Shown here piece after piece: positions 31,573-40,608 of a stretch of DNA of 55,463 nt (position 1 is the stretch's first letter; each line of letters begins with the position of its first letter). This DNA comes from Flavicella sp963932955 (GTDB lineage: Bacteria > Bacteroidota > Bacteroidia > Flavobacteriales > Flavobacteriaceae), in NCBI GenBank assembly GCA_963932955.1, contig CAWVRK010000011.1, positions 1 through 55,463 on the forward strand, in the 5' to 3' direction. Both the position numbers and the translations under genes were made by a program. The notes under the pieces were generated by a model, which was not told where the DNA came from, made no database searches, and saw only the letters and a program-made list of their open reading frames with translations.

Positions 31573-32966
31573 TGAAACCACAGAATCAAAAAACCATCAA
31601 GAATGAGAAGACGCTTCGAGGCGTTGGATTGCATACTGGAAAAGAGGTGGTACTCACATTCAAGCCTGCTCCTGAAAATTACGGTTACGCTTTTGTAAGG
31701 GTCGATTTAGAAGGGAGTCCTGTGATTGTTCCAAAGGCAGAATATGTAGTTGACACACAACGCGGAACCAATCTCGAAAAAAACGGTGTGAGCATCCACA
31801 CTTCAGAACATGTGTTGGCTGCGGCTGTCGGATTGGGGATTACCAACTTGATCATTGAAATCGATGCAGCAGAACCTCCTATAATGGATGGTTCTTCAAA
31901 ATATTTTGTAGCCGCTTTGGAAGATGCAGGCATTGTAGAGCAAGAAATGCCTATTGAAGAATACATCATAAAAGAAATCATCAGTTACAAAGAAGAAGCA
32001 ACAGGAAGTGAAATTATGATCATGCCAAGCGAGGAATACCAAGTGACGACCATGGTTGATTTTGGGACTCAAATTTTAGGAACTCAAAATGCGAATATAA
32101 ATTCTTTGTCCGAATTCAAAGAAGAGATTTCCAATGCGAGGACTTTTAGTTTTTTGCACGAGTTAGAAATGTTGCTGGACAACAATTTGATCAAAGGAGG
32201 TGACTTGAACAATGCCATCGTTTACGTCGACAAAGAGATTTCTGAGGAAACCATGATCAAATTGAAAACCGCTTTTGGAAAAGATAAAATTGAAGTCAAT
32301 GCCAACGGAATTTTGGACAACCTAACTTTGCATTGGGCCAACGAAGCTGCAAGGCACAAATTGTTAGATGTGATTGGCGACTTGGCTTTGGTGGGCATGC
32401 GCATCAGAGGAAAAGTGATCGCCAACAAACCGGGCCATTCCATCAATACAAAATTTGCAAAAAAATTGGCAAACATCATCAAACAAGAAAAGAGAAACAA
32501 AGTTCCACAGTACGATTTGAGTTTGCCACCCTTGATGGACATATACAAAATCATGGAGATTTTGCCACACAGGCCTCCATTTTTATTGATAGACCGCATT
32601 TTAGAATTGTCAGACACCCACGTTGTTGGAATGAAAAATGTCTCGATGAACGAACCTTTTTTTGTGGGGCATTTTCCTGAAGCCCCTGTTATGCCCGGTG
32701 TATTGCAAGTAGAAGCCATGGCACAATGTGGAGGTGTTTTGGTGTTGAGCACCGTTCCAGACCCGGAAAATTATTTGACCTATTTTATGAAAATGGACAA
32801 TGTAAAGTTCAAGCAGAAAGTTTTGCCTGGAGATACATTGATTTTCAAAGCAGAATTAATCAGTCCCATAAGAAGAGGAATCTGCCACATGCAAGCTTAT
32901 GGCTATGCCAACAACAAATTGGTCGTAGAAGCAGCATTGATGGCGCAAATCGCAAAAAAGAATTGA
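31572..32966 (+). CDS. lpxC/fabZ: Fused LpxC deacetylase / FabZ dehydratase
   Basis: Bifunctional protein of 464 residues, a fusion common in Bacteroidota. The LpxC part (about 1-310) removes the acetyl group from UDP-3-O-acyl-GlcNAc. It shows GVGLHTGKEV, the zinc site HTSEHVLAA (around residues 76-80), PPIMDGSS and NEAARHKLLDVIGDLAL. The FabZ part (from about residue 320) dehydrates 3-hydroxyacyl-ACP, with MEILPHRPPFLLIDRI and VGHFPEAPVMPGVLQVEAMAQ. Linking the two may balance lipid A against phospholipid synthesis. Between lpxD and lpxA with no spacing. Confidence 0.96.
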   Translation: MKPQNQKTIKNEKTLRGVGLHTGKEVVLTFKPAPENYGYAFVRVDLEGSPVIVPKAEYVVDTQRGTNLEKNGVSIHTSEHVLAAAVGLGITNLIIEIDAAEPPIMDGSSKYFVAALEDAGIVEQEMPIEEYIIKEIISYKEEATGSEIMIMPSEEYQVTTMVDFGTQILGTQNANINSLSEFKEEISNARTFSFLHELEMLLDNNLIKGGDLNNAIVYVDKEISEETMIKLKTAFGKDKIEVNANGILDNLTLHWANEAARHKLLDVIGDLALVGMRIRGKVIANKPGHSINTKFAKKLANIIKQEKRNKVPQYDLSLPPLMDIYKIMEILPHRPPFLLIDRILELSDTHVVGMKNVSMNEPFFVGHFPEAPVMPGVLQVEAMAQCGGVLVLSTVPDPENYLTYFMKMDNVKFKQKVLPGDTLIFKAELISPIRRGICHMQAYGYANNKLVVEAALMAQIAKKN

Positions 32967-32967
32967 T

Positions 32968-33753
32968 ATGAACCAACCTTTAGCATACATACACCCGGAA
33001 GCAAAAATAGCGAGAAACGTCGTTATTGAACCTTTTACCACCATACATAAAAACGTCAAGATTGGTGCTGGAACTTGGATTGGCTCCAATGTGTCCATCA
33101 TGGAGGGCGCACGGATCGGAGAGAATTGTCGTATTTTTCCAGGTGCTGTGATTTCCGCCATCCCTCAAGATTTAAAGTTCGATGGGGAGGATTCTGTAAC
33201 AATTATTGGCAACAATACGACCATCAGAGAATGTGTTACAATCAACCGAGGAACGAGTGCTTCAGGAAAGACATCAGTGGGAGACAATTGTTTGATCATG
33301 GCAACGGCTCACATTGCTCATGACTGCGTGGTTGGAAACAATGCCATCATCGTCAACGGCGTTCTGTTAGGCGGTCATGTGGTGGTTGGAGACTATGCCG
33401 TATTGGGTGGTTTGGCAGCAATCCATCAGTTCATTCATATTGGAGAACACGCAATGGTCTCTGGAGGTTCTTTGGTAAGAAAAGACGTTCCTCCTTTTAC
33501 CAAAGCTGCCAAAGAGCCGCTTTCTTATGTGGGGATCAACTCCATTGGATTGCGTCGCAGAGGATTTGACGCGTCTAAAATCAAAGAAATTCAAGAAATC
33601 TACCGAATTTTGTATCAAAAAAATTACAACAATACCCAAGCCGTTGAAAAAATAGAAGCCGAAATGGAGGCGACTCCCGAGCGCGATGAAATCATCCTGT
33701 TTATCAAGAATTCTCAACGCGGTATCATGAAGGGCTATTCAGGAAACCAATAA
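32968..33753 (+). CDS. lpxA: UDP-N-acetylglucosamine acyltransferase LpxA
   Basis: First step of lipid A synthesis, adding the 3-O-hydroxyacyl chain to UDP-GlcNAc. The 261-residue protein is mostly hexapeptide repeats, with MATAHIAHDCVVG (catalytic histidine region), GGLAAIHQFIHIGEHAMVSGGS and the diagnostic GINSIGLRRRGF before the C-terminal helices. One base after lpxC/fabZ. Confidence 0.95.
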   Translation: MNQPLAYIHPEAKIARNVVIEPFTTIHKNVKIGAGTWIGSNVSIMEGARIGENCRIFPGAVISAIPQDLKFDGEDSVTIIGNNTTIRECVTINRGTSASGKTSVGDNCLIMATAHIAHDCVVGNNAIIVNGVLLGGHVVVGDYAVLGGLAAIHQFIHIGEHAMVSGGSLVRKDVPPFTKAAKEPLSYVGINSIGLRRRGFDASKIKEIQEIYRILYQKNYNNTQAVEKIEAEMEATPERDEIILFIKNSQRGIMKGYSGNQ

Positions 33754-33813
33754 CAGTGATCAAGCGCTTTGAAACAGCAAAATAGAAACGAATAAACACT
33801 TAACTATAGAACC

Positions 33814-34380
33814 ATGGCATCTACTTCAGACATCAGAAATGGATTGTGTATCAACTACAACAACGACACGTTTAAAATTGTTGAATTTCAACACGTAAAA
33901 CCCGGAAAAGGCCCCGCTTTTGTAAGAACCAAAATGAAAAGTTTGACTTCGGGGAAAGTAATAGACAACACCTTTTCTGCCGGGCATAAGATTGAAGAAG
34001 TGCGTGTAGAAACAAGAAAGTACCAGTTTTTATATGCAGAAGGCAACATGTACAATTTTATGAACACCACGGATTACAACCAAATCATGCTTGAAAAAGC
34101 CATTTTGGATGCTCCAGAGTTCATGAAAGAGGGTGAGGTGGTTACCGTCATTGTTAGGACGGAAGACGAATTGCCATTGGCTGTGGACTTGCCTGCAAGT
34201 GTTGTTCTTGAAGTAACGTATACGGAACCGGGTGTAAAAGGAAATACAGCGACCAACGCAACCAAACCCGCAACCCTAGAAACTGGCGCGATTGTCAACG
34301 TACCTTTGTTTATCAATGAAGGGGACAAAGTAAAAATTGAGACGACAAAAGGAAGCTATCAAGAACGAATCAAAGAATAA
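33814..34380 (+). CDS. efp: Elongation factor P
   Basis: Relieves ribosome stalling at polyproline stretches. The 188-residue, three-domain protein has MASTSDIRNGLCINYNND and the tip loop HVKPGKGPAFVRTK, where a lysine occupies the modified position. The C-terminal ETGAIVNVPLFINEGDKVKIET is typical. The modifying enzyme is not in the window. Located within the lipid A gene run, 60 bases after lpxA. Confidence 0.96.
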   Translation: MASTSDIRNGLCINYNNDTFKIVEFQHVKPGKGPAFVRTKMKSLTSGKVIDNTFSAGHKIEEVRVETRKYQFLYAEGNMYNFMNTTDYNQIMLEKAILDAPEFMKEGEVVTVIVRTEDELPLAVDLPASVVLEVTYTEPGVKGNTATNATKPATLETGAIVNVPLFINEGDKVKIETTKGSYQERIKE

Positions 34381-34467
34381 CCCGGTTCCATCATTTTTTT
34401 TCTGTCAACATCATATTTTTACACAAGAATGTTTATGATTTTGTATCACTTGCAATTCAACTCCTAG

Positions 34468-35391
34468 ATGAAGTTTAAAAACGCACACGCTTTGAAAGAC
34501 ATTGCTGCAATTCTTAATTGTAGGTATGTAGGTGCTGCTGATTTTTCGGTTACTGGCATGAATGAAATTCACGTTGTTGGCCCAGGAGATCTTGTCTTTG
34601 TAGACCACCCAAAGTACTACGAGAAAGCACTCAACTCTGCAGCAAGTGTTGTTTTGATCAACAAAGAAGTACCTTGTCCCAAAGGCAAAGCATTGCTGAT
34701 TTCTGAGGATCCTTTTCGGGATTTCAATTACTTGACCAATCATTTCAATCCTTTTGTCAGCAGCACAGTGAGTATTAGCCCCACTGCAATTGTCGGCGAC
34801 AACACACACATACAGCCCAATGTCTTTATTGGAAACCATGTACGTATTGGAAAGAATTGTGTGATCCATCCCAATGTCACCATTTACGATCATTGTGTCA
34901 TTGGTGACGCAGTGGTTTTGCATGCAGGTTGTGTCTTGGGAGCAGATGCTTTTTATTACAAAAACAGAGCAACGGGTTATGACAAGTTGCTTTCTGGTGG
35001 ACGTGTTGTTTTGGAAGACGAAGTGGAGCTAGGTGCCCTGTGTACCATCGACAGAGGTGTCAGTGGAGATACGCGGATTCAGACAGGAACAAAAATTGAC
35101 AATCAGGTACATGTTGGACATGATACGGTGATTGGGAAAAATTGTTTGATTGCTTCACAAACAGGTATTGCCGGTTGTGTGGTGATTGAAGATGAGGTCA
35201 CCATATGGGGGCAAGTGGGAACCACCAGCGGCATTCGTATTGGCAAAGGAGCCATCATACATGGACAAACAGGAGTGACAAAATCGGTAGATGGAGGAAA
35301 ATCTTATTTCGGGACTCCCGTGACCGAGTCTAGAGAAAAGCTCAAGGAAATTGCCGGATTGAAAAAGATTTTAAGCAATCAAAAAAAATGA
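34468..35391 (+). CDS. Second LpxD-like acyltransferase
   Basis: A 307-residue paralogue of LpxD with the same layout: an N-terminal domain (MKFKNAHALKDIAAILNC, then PGDLVFVDHPKYYEKAL) and hexapeptide repeats. A histidine aligns with the catalytic residue (NQVHVGHDTVIG), and GQTGVTKSV is near the end. It is shorter and quite diverged from lpxD at 30538. It may acylate a different sugar or use a different chain; the sequence does not say. 87 bases after efp and 54 before bshA. Confidence 0.85.
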   Translation: MKFKNAHALKDIAAILNCRYVGAADFSVTGMNEIHVVGPGDLVFVDHPKYYEKALNSAASVVLINKEVPCPKGKALLISEDPFRDFNYLTNHFNPFVSSTVSISPTAIVGDNTHIQPNVFIGNHVRIGKNCVIHPNVTIYDHCVIGDAVVLHAGCVLGADAFYYKNRATGYDKLLSGGRVVLEDEVELGALCTIDRGVSGDTRIQTGTKIDNQVHVGHDTVIGKNCLIASQTGIAGCVVIEDEVTIWGQVGTTSGIRIGKGAIIHGQTGVTKSVDGGKSYFGTPVTESREKLKEIAGLKKILSNQKK

Positions 35392-35445
35392 TTATTTTTT
35401 TGATGCTCAACGGAGAGCATGTCTGTACTTGTTAAAAAAGACTTT

Positions 35446-36582
35446 ATGAATATCGGAATTGTTTGTTACCCTACTTTTGGAGGGAGCGGTGTTGTCGCTA
35501 CGGAACTCGGAATGGCTTTGGCCAACAAGGGGCACGAGGTACACTTTATTACCTACAACCAACCTGTTCGATTGGATATTATTTCTAGCGGCTTGCATTT
35601 TCATCAAGTAAAAATAGAAGAATACCCGCTTTTTGAGTACCAACCCTACGAGTTGGCACTGTCTTCTAAAATGGTGAGTATTGTCAAAAACTACAACTTG
35701 GATATTTTGCACGTGCATTATGCAATTCCACATGCATATGCGGCTTATATGGCCAAGCAAATGCTCAAAGAACAAGGAGTAGATATCAAAGTGGTGACCA
35801 CGCTTCACGGAACAGACATCACCTTGGTGGGGAGTCACCCGAGCTACCAAACGGCTGTGGAATTTAGCATCAACCACTCCGATGCGGTTACAACGGTTTC
35901 CAACAGTTTGAAAAACCAAACACTGGAATTGTTTGAGATCCACAAGCCGATAGAAGTGATTTACAACTTTATTGACTTAAAGAATTACCCTTCTGAACTG
36001 AGTGAGGATTGCCAGCGTTCAAATATCGCGCTGCCAAACGAACGTATTGTGACTCATATCAGTAATTTTAGACCTGTCAAACGCGCTGTTGATGTGGTAG
36101 AAATCTTTTGCGAAGTGCAAAAGAAGTTGCCTGCAAAGTTGCTCTTGGTAGGGGAAGGACCCGAATTGGAAAAGGCACGTATCAGAGCCAAACAATTAGG
36201 TATTTATGACAAGCTGCTCCTTTTGGGTAACAGTGTTGAGCTTTCAAAAATACTTTGCTACACGGATTTGTTTTTGTTGCCTTCCGAAACCGAAAGTTTT
36301 GGTTTGGCTGCTCTCGAAGCAATGGCAGCCAAAACCCCAGTAATTTCAAGTAATTCAGGAGGGCTTCCTGAAGTAAATGTGCACGGTGTGACCGGGTTTT
36401 TGAGCGAGGTAGGGGACGTGCAGGACATGGCAAAGAACGCCCTGTATATTTTGGAGGATTCCGCACGTTTGGAACAGTTTAAAATTGCAGCGCGCAAGCA
36501 TGCAGAACAATTTTCTATCGAGGCGGTACTGCCTTTTTACGAACATATTTACGAGCAATTGAACGCAGTTCGGGATAAGTAG
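35446..36582 (+). CDS. bshA: N-acetyl-alpha-D-glucosaminyl L-malate synthase BshA
   Basis: First step of bacillithiol synthesis: joins GlcNAc from UDP-GlcNAc to L-malate. A GT4 glycosyltransferase of 378 residues with MNIGIVCYPTFGGSGVVATE, HVHYAIPHAYAA, TTLHGTDITLVGSHPSY, and the C-terminal nucleotide-sugar site ETESFGLAALEAMAAKTPVI. The ATG at 35446 gives the usual N-terminus; ATG 35419 would add 9 residues. bshB and bshC are not in the window. Confidence 0.93.
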   Translation: MNIGIVCYPTFGGSGVVATELGMALANKGHEVHFITYNQPVRLDIISSGLHFHQVKIEEYPLFEYQPYELALSSKMVSIVKNYNLDILHVHYAIPHAYAAYMAKQMLKEQGVDIKVVTTLHGTDITLVGSHPSYQTAVEFSINHSDAVTTVSNSLKNQTLELFEIHKPIEVIYNFIDLKNYPSELSEDCQRSNIALPNERIVTHISNFRPVKRAVDVVEIFCEVQKKLPAKLLLVGEGPELEKARIRAKQLGIYDKLLLLGNSVELSKILCYTDLFLLPSETESFGLAALEAMAAKTPVISSNSGGLPEVNVHGVTGFLSEVGDVQDMAKNALYILEDSARLEQFKIAARKHAEQFSIEAVLPFYEHIYEQLNAVRDK

Positions 36583-36592
36583 TGCGTGCCTT

Positions 36593-38707
36593 TTAATCTT
36601 TATTTCGTTCTAGAATAGCCAATCCGAATTTTAGTGAAGGGTAGGGCATTTGCTCCTCAAAGTGGTCGTAATAAAGCCGCAAACTTTTGGAGTTTTTCAG
36701 TTGCTTTTTAGCTTTCTGAATTTCTGTAACTTCTTTTTCTGTAACAAATTCATTCAAGTTCACTTCTCCTCCTTCTTGAAAGAGTTTCAATAGGTGGTTT
36801 TGTACCGTCGCGAGGTGTATTTTTCGATTTGTAGAGATTTCTAGTGCACTCAGACCCTTTTGATGCAATTTCAACGTTTTTTGAAAGGTGCTTTCCACGG
36901 ACTTTTTTAGTTTGGTAGGGGTTGTGTCCTTTTGAAATGCAACGATCCGTTTGATAAAAGCTTCGCCATAGTCTTCAAGCTTTTTAAATCCTACTCCTTC
37001 AATTTCTTTGAAATCATCATCGTTCATCGGACGTTTCAATTCCATTTGTTTTAAGGAAGCATCGCTAAAAACTAGGTAAGCAGCAATGTTTTTTTGTTGG
37101 GCAATTTCAAGACGCAGGCTTCGCAGGTTTTCAAAAAGTGAAGGAATTTCTTTTTGTTTTGCTTTTGGGCTGCTTTTCTTTTTGGATGTAGGTTTTAGCA
37201 GTACTTTTGTCAAGAATACTTTTTCATTTTCAAACAAGATTTTTTTTGCCAATTGGCTGAGTTTGATTGCATTGTTTTCGTGAAATGCCAGCTCGCAATA
37301 GCCAAGATTGAGCAGTTGAATGGTGTATTGTTGTACATCGCTCCAAGCCATGTTTTTCAGCAAGCCATAGGTTTTCAAATGTTGGTAGCCTTTGTCATAG
37401 ATCAGTGCGTTTTGGGAGCCTTTTAAAAAATCTACCACCGTACCGATCGGTTCTTTTTCTCTGAGTCTCGCAATGCCTGAGAGTATTTTTTGACTGAGGA
37501 GTGTTCCGTCAAAAATGGTGGGAGGGTTTTTGCACACGTCGCAATTTCCGCAGTCTTTTTCAACGAATTCTCCAAAGTAGTTCAAAAGGATTTTACGACG
37601 GCAACTCAGTGCCTCTGTGAACTGTTTCATTCGTTCCAGTTTGGAAAGTTGCACTTCTTTGTTGCTGGAATTGTTGGCAAATTTTTGCAGTTGAATCACA
37701 TCGGCATAGCTGTAAAACAAAACTGTTTCAGCAGCAATTCCATCTCGTCCAGCCCTTCCAATTTCTTGGTAATAGCCTTCGATATTTTTGGGCAGGTTGT
37801 AGTGGATGACCCAACGAATGTTGGATTTGTCAATTCCCATTCCAAAAGCAATGGTCGCACAGATGATTTTACTTTTGTCATGCACGAAGTTTTCTTGAAT
37901 TTCTGAGCGTTCTTCCGCGGGCAATCCTGCGTGGTAGGCTTTGGCTTTGTACCCTTTTTTTTGCAAGCTATTGGCAACTTGTTCGGTTGTTTTGCGACTG
38001 AGGCAATAGACAATCCCAGAACTGTTTGGGCGTTCCTTGATAAAAGTGACAATTTTAGTGATTCGATCGTGGGCTACCTGGACTTCCAAGCTGAGATTGG
38101 GGCGGTCAAAAGAAGCGATGTGTTGTTGGGCACTTTTCAAATTCAATTGGTTCAAAATGTCAGAACGGGTGGCTTTGTCAGCTGTTGCTGTTAAGGCGAT
38201 GATCGGTATCGTGGGCCATTGTTTTTTTAAAAAGCTGAGTTGGGTATAGGCAGGTCTAAAGTCATGTCCCCAAGAGGAGATGCAATGTGCCTCATCGATG
38301 GCAATCAATCCGATGGGGAGTTCCGCAATTAGTGTCTCAAAAGTTTTCAAGCTTTCCGGAGCGAGATAGAGTAGTTTGAGCGCACCAGTAGAAAGTTTTT
38401 TGATGACTGTTTCCACTTCGCTGTTGCTCTGGCTGCTGTTCAAGTATGCGGAAGGAATGCCGTTGGCATTCATCCCGTCAACCTGGTCTTTCATCAATGC
38501 AATTAGAGGTGAAAGGACCAAAGTGACGCCATCCAAAACCAAAGCAGGTAGTTGGTAGCACATGGATTTTCCTCCCCCCGTAGGCATGATGACCAAATTG
38601 TCCTTTTTCTCTAAAACAGCCTCGATGACTTTTTCTTGAAGGGGTCTAAAGGTGTCGTAACCAAAATACTCTTTGAGGTGTTTGTGAAGTAGTGCCTTTT
38701 GATCCAT
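36593..38707 (-). CDS. recQ: ATP-dependent DNA helicase RecQ
   Basis: 3'-5' DNA helicase in recombination and fork repair. The 704-residue protein has Walker A TGGGKSMCYQLPAL, IDEAHCISSWGHDFRPAY, ATIAFGMGIDKSNIRWVIHY and EIGRAGRDG. The zinc cysteines are at CRRKILLNYFGE and CGNCDVCKNPP. A winged-helix RQC follows, then an HRDC domain (LRLEIAQQKNIAAYLVFSD) and a C-terminal helix-turn-helix extension (LSALEISTNRKIHLATVQNH). Converges on bshA with a 10-base gap. Confidence 0.95.
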   Translation of the reverse strand: MDQKALLHKHLKEYFGYDTFRPLQEKVIEAVLEKKDNLVIMPTGGGKSMCYQLPALVLDGVTLVLSPLIALMKDQVDGMNANGIPSAYLNSSQSNSEVETVIKKLSTGALKLLYLAPESLKTFETLIAELPIGLIAIDEAHCISSWGHDFRPAYTQLSFLKKQWPTIPIIALTATADKATRSDILNQLNLKSAQQHIASFDRPNLSLEVQVAHDRITKIVTFIKERPNSSGIVYCLSRKTTEQVANSLQKKGYKAKAYHAGLPAEERSEIQENFVHDKSKIICATIAFGMGIDKSNIRWVIHYNLPKNIEGYYQEIGRAGRDGIAAETVLFYSYADVIQLQKFANNSSNKEVQLSKLERMKQFTEALSCRRKILLNYFGEFVEKDCGNCDVCKNPPTIFDGTLLSQKILSGIARLREKEPIGTVVDFLKGSQNALIYDKGYQHLKTYGLLKNMAWSDVQQYTIQLLNLGYCELAFHENNAIKLSQLAKKILFENEKVFLTKVLLKPTSKKKSSPKAKQKEIPSLFENLRSLRLEIAQQKNIAAYLVFSDASLKQMELKRPMNDDDFKEIEGVGFKKLEDYGEAFIKRIVAFQKDTTPTKLKKSVESTFQKTLKLHQKGLSALEISTNRKIHLATVQNHLLKLFQEGGEVNLNEFVTEKEVTEIQKAKKQLKNSKSLRLYYDHFEEQMPYPSLKFGLAILERNKD

Positions 38708-38741
38708 GATTGCAATTTTTTTGGAAGGGTAATTTGCAATA

Positions 38742-38749
38742 CAAATATA
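38742..38749 (-). promoter_or_regulatory. recQ promoter -7 box
   Basis: CAAATATA reads TATATTTG on the minus strand, 34 bases before the recQ ATG. No good -33 triplet. Confidence 0.5.
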
Positions 38750-38802
38750 GGCACAATCTAGCGAAAGGAGCTTCTTTGTCTTTTAAGAATTTTGTGAAAA
38801 GA

Positions 38803-39696
38803 TCAGTGAGGTTTGTTTTTTGCAAACATCGATTTCATGACAAAGGCATGTGGAAAGGTAACGGCAGCGATGAAACAAAAAAACAAGGTTGAGAACTGTT
38901 TTTCATTTGCAAAATAAAAGTAGAAAACGGCCACTCCTATAATAGAAATCAACCAATAGGGAAAGGCTGCTTTGCAGTATTTGGTCAAATTTTTAAAACT
39001 TGCATTTCCATAGAGGTACGAGATTTGATCAAAGAGTGAGGGGATGCTGTGCCAAAAGATAAAATAGATGGCAAAACCCCAAATCAAGGAGGAAGATTTA
39101 AAAATAAGTGCAAGAAGACCGATAAAGAAAAGTTCTTTAAGTCCTTTTTTTAGAGAGGTCTTTTGCGCATAGGCCAACAAAAGATAGGTGGTGACTGTTG
39201 CTACTCCAAATCCCAATAAAAGAGGTTCTATGTACAGGTTGTTTGTTTGCTGTTTGGTGATTTCAAAAACGATTTTTTTCACTTCGGAATCATTGAAAAG
39301 GAAGAGCAAGCACAAAACGCACATTCCATACAAGAAGTAAAAGAGTGGAGTTAAGGTTTTAGAAGCATTGTTCCAATGGCTGTGCCAGTGTTGTTCTCCA
39401 AAATGATAGGCACTGTATATAAGAAACCCCAAAAGTGCTGTCGTTGGAAGAACATAGAATAAGACAGCTACTAAGAGTATGCTGAGAATGTAGCGAATCA
39501 AGATGTTAGGCAATGAGAATCTTCTTTTGTGGAGTGCCAATTTGTGGAGCAGTAAAATATCGTTGGCTCCGTGAAGCATTCCGAAGGATAAGATCAATGC
39601 AAACCCCAATAAAAGTTCGGAATCACCCGAAAAATGGGTGCTAATCCACAATCCTAAAAAACTAGCAACGATTGATATTTCTTGAATTTTATACAT
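38803..39696 (-). CDS. blh: Brp/Blh-family beta-carotene 15,15'-dioxygenase
   Basis: Integral membrane enzyme that cleaves beta-carotene into two retinal molecules. The 297-residue protein has about eight hydrophobic segments and the family's membrane-embedded histidines: FGMLHGANDILLLHKL, IYSAYHFGEQHWHSHW and FIFWHSIPSL. It is divergent from the rhodopsin gene, 110 bases apart, and supplies its chromophore. A variant -7 box TACTTTTA (39714-39707, minus) lies 10 bases upstream. lycopene cyclase and other crt genes are not in the window. Confidence 0.92.
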   Translation of the reverse strand: MYKIQEISIVASFLGLWISTHFSGDSELLLGFALILSFGMLHGANDILLLHKLALHKRRFSLPNILIRYILSILLVAVLFYVLPTTALLGFLIYSAYHFGEQHWHSHWNNASKTLTPLFYFLYGMCVLCLLFLFNDSEVKKIVFEITKQQTNNLYIEPLLLGFGVATVTTYLLLAYAQKTSLKKGLKELFFIGLLALIFKSSSLIWGFAIYFIFWHSIPSLFDQISYLYGNASFKNLTKYCKAAFPYWLISIIGVAVFYFYFANEKQFSTLFFCFIAAVTFPHAFVMKSMFAKNKPH

Positions 39697-39767
39697 AGAA
39701 TGGTTGTAAAAGTATAATATTTTTAATCGAAAAAAACACTATTCGTATATATTGCTAAAAAATATTA

Positions 39768-39775
39768 TATATTTA
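39768..39775 (+). promoter_or_regulatory. Possible rhodopsin promoter -7 box
   Basis: TATATTTA differs from TAnnTTTG at the last base. 31 bases before the ATG; no proper -33. The 110-base blh/rhodopsin gap is very AT-rich. Confidence 0.35.
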
Positions 39776-39806
39776 CAACTATCTATTAACTTAAATCTTT
39801 AACAAA

Positions 39807-40523
39807 ATGAATCATTTTATGTTATTATCAGTTCCTAAGTTAGATCCCACAGACTACGTAGGATTCACATTTTTTGTTGGTTGCATGGCCATGATGGCGG
39901 CCTCAGCCTTTTTCTTTTTATCACTAAGTCAATTTGATAAAAAATGGAGAACTTCCGTTTTGGTCTCAGGTTTGATTACTTTTATTGCTGCAGTGCATTA
40001 TTTCTACATGCGTGATTATTGGGCAGCGCACACGGACTCACCGACCTTTTTCCGTTATGTGGATTGGGTATTGACGGTGCCATTGATGTGTGTGGAGTTT
40101 TATTTGATCCTAAAAGTAGCAGGTGCGAAACAATCTTTGATGTGGAAAATGATCGTCTTGTCCATCGTGATGTTGGTCACAGGATATTTAGGAGAAGCTG
40201 TGTACACAGACAATGCGCAAGTTTGGGGATTGATTTCCGGAATCGCTTATTTTGCAATTGTGTATGAAATCTGGTTAGGGAGTGCTGCAAAACTTGCCAA
40301 AGAAGCAGGAGGAGCTGTTGAAAGCGCTCACAAAATGTTGTGCTGGTTTGTATTGGTAGGATGGGCAATCTATCCTATTGGTTACATGGCGGGTACAGAA
40401 GGTTGGTATTCAGGAATCTTTGGAGGAATGGATATGGATGTTCTTTACAACATTGCGGATGCGATCAACAAAATCGGCTTCGGTCTTGTGGTTTACAACT
40501 TGGCTGTCAAGAGTACATCTTAA
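39807..40523 (+). CDS. Proteorhodopsin, green-absorbing type, proton pump
   Basis: Seven-helix retinal protein that pumps protons out of the cell in light. 238 residues. The helix C motif is RYVDWVLTVPLMCVEFYLIL, giving R83, proton acceptor D86, T90 and donor E97 (the DTE pattern of proton-pumping proteorhodopsins). H64 in AAVHYFYMRD matches the conserved histidine partner of the acceptor. The Schiff-base lysine is K222 in IADAINKIGFG. The spectral tuning site (proteorhodopsin position 105) is M94, as in green-absorbing flavobacterial forms. Divergent from blh, ended by a strong terminator. Confidence 0.97.
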   Translation: MNHFMLLSVPKLDPTDYVGFTFFVGCMAMMAASAFFFLSLSQFDKKWRTSVLVSGLITFIAAVHYFYMRDYWAAHTDSPTFFRYVDWVLTVPLMCVEFYLILKVAGAKQSLMWKMIVLSIVMLVTGYLGEAVYTDNAQVWGLISGIAYFAIVYEIWLGSAAKLAKEAGGAVESAHKMLCWFVLVGWAIYPIGYMAGTEGWYSGIFGGMDMDVLYNIADAINKIGFGLVVYNLAVKSTS

Positions 40524-40550
40524 ATGGCATAGAAAAAACCATACTTTACA

Positions 40551-40581
40551 AAAGCGCAACCGATGGTTGCGCTTTTTTTTT
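40551..40581 (+). terminator. Rhodopsin terminator
   Basis: AAAGCGCAACC (40551-40561) pairs with GGTTGCGCTTT (40565-40575), loop GAT, then a T run to 40581. Confidence 0.9.
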
Positions 40582-40608
40582 GAAGTATGTTCGTCTTGAG
40601 AGGTGTTT

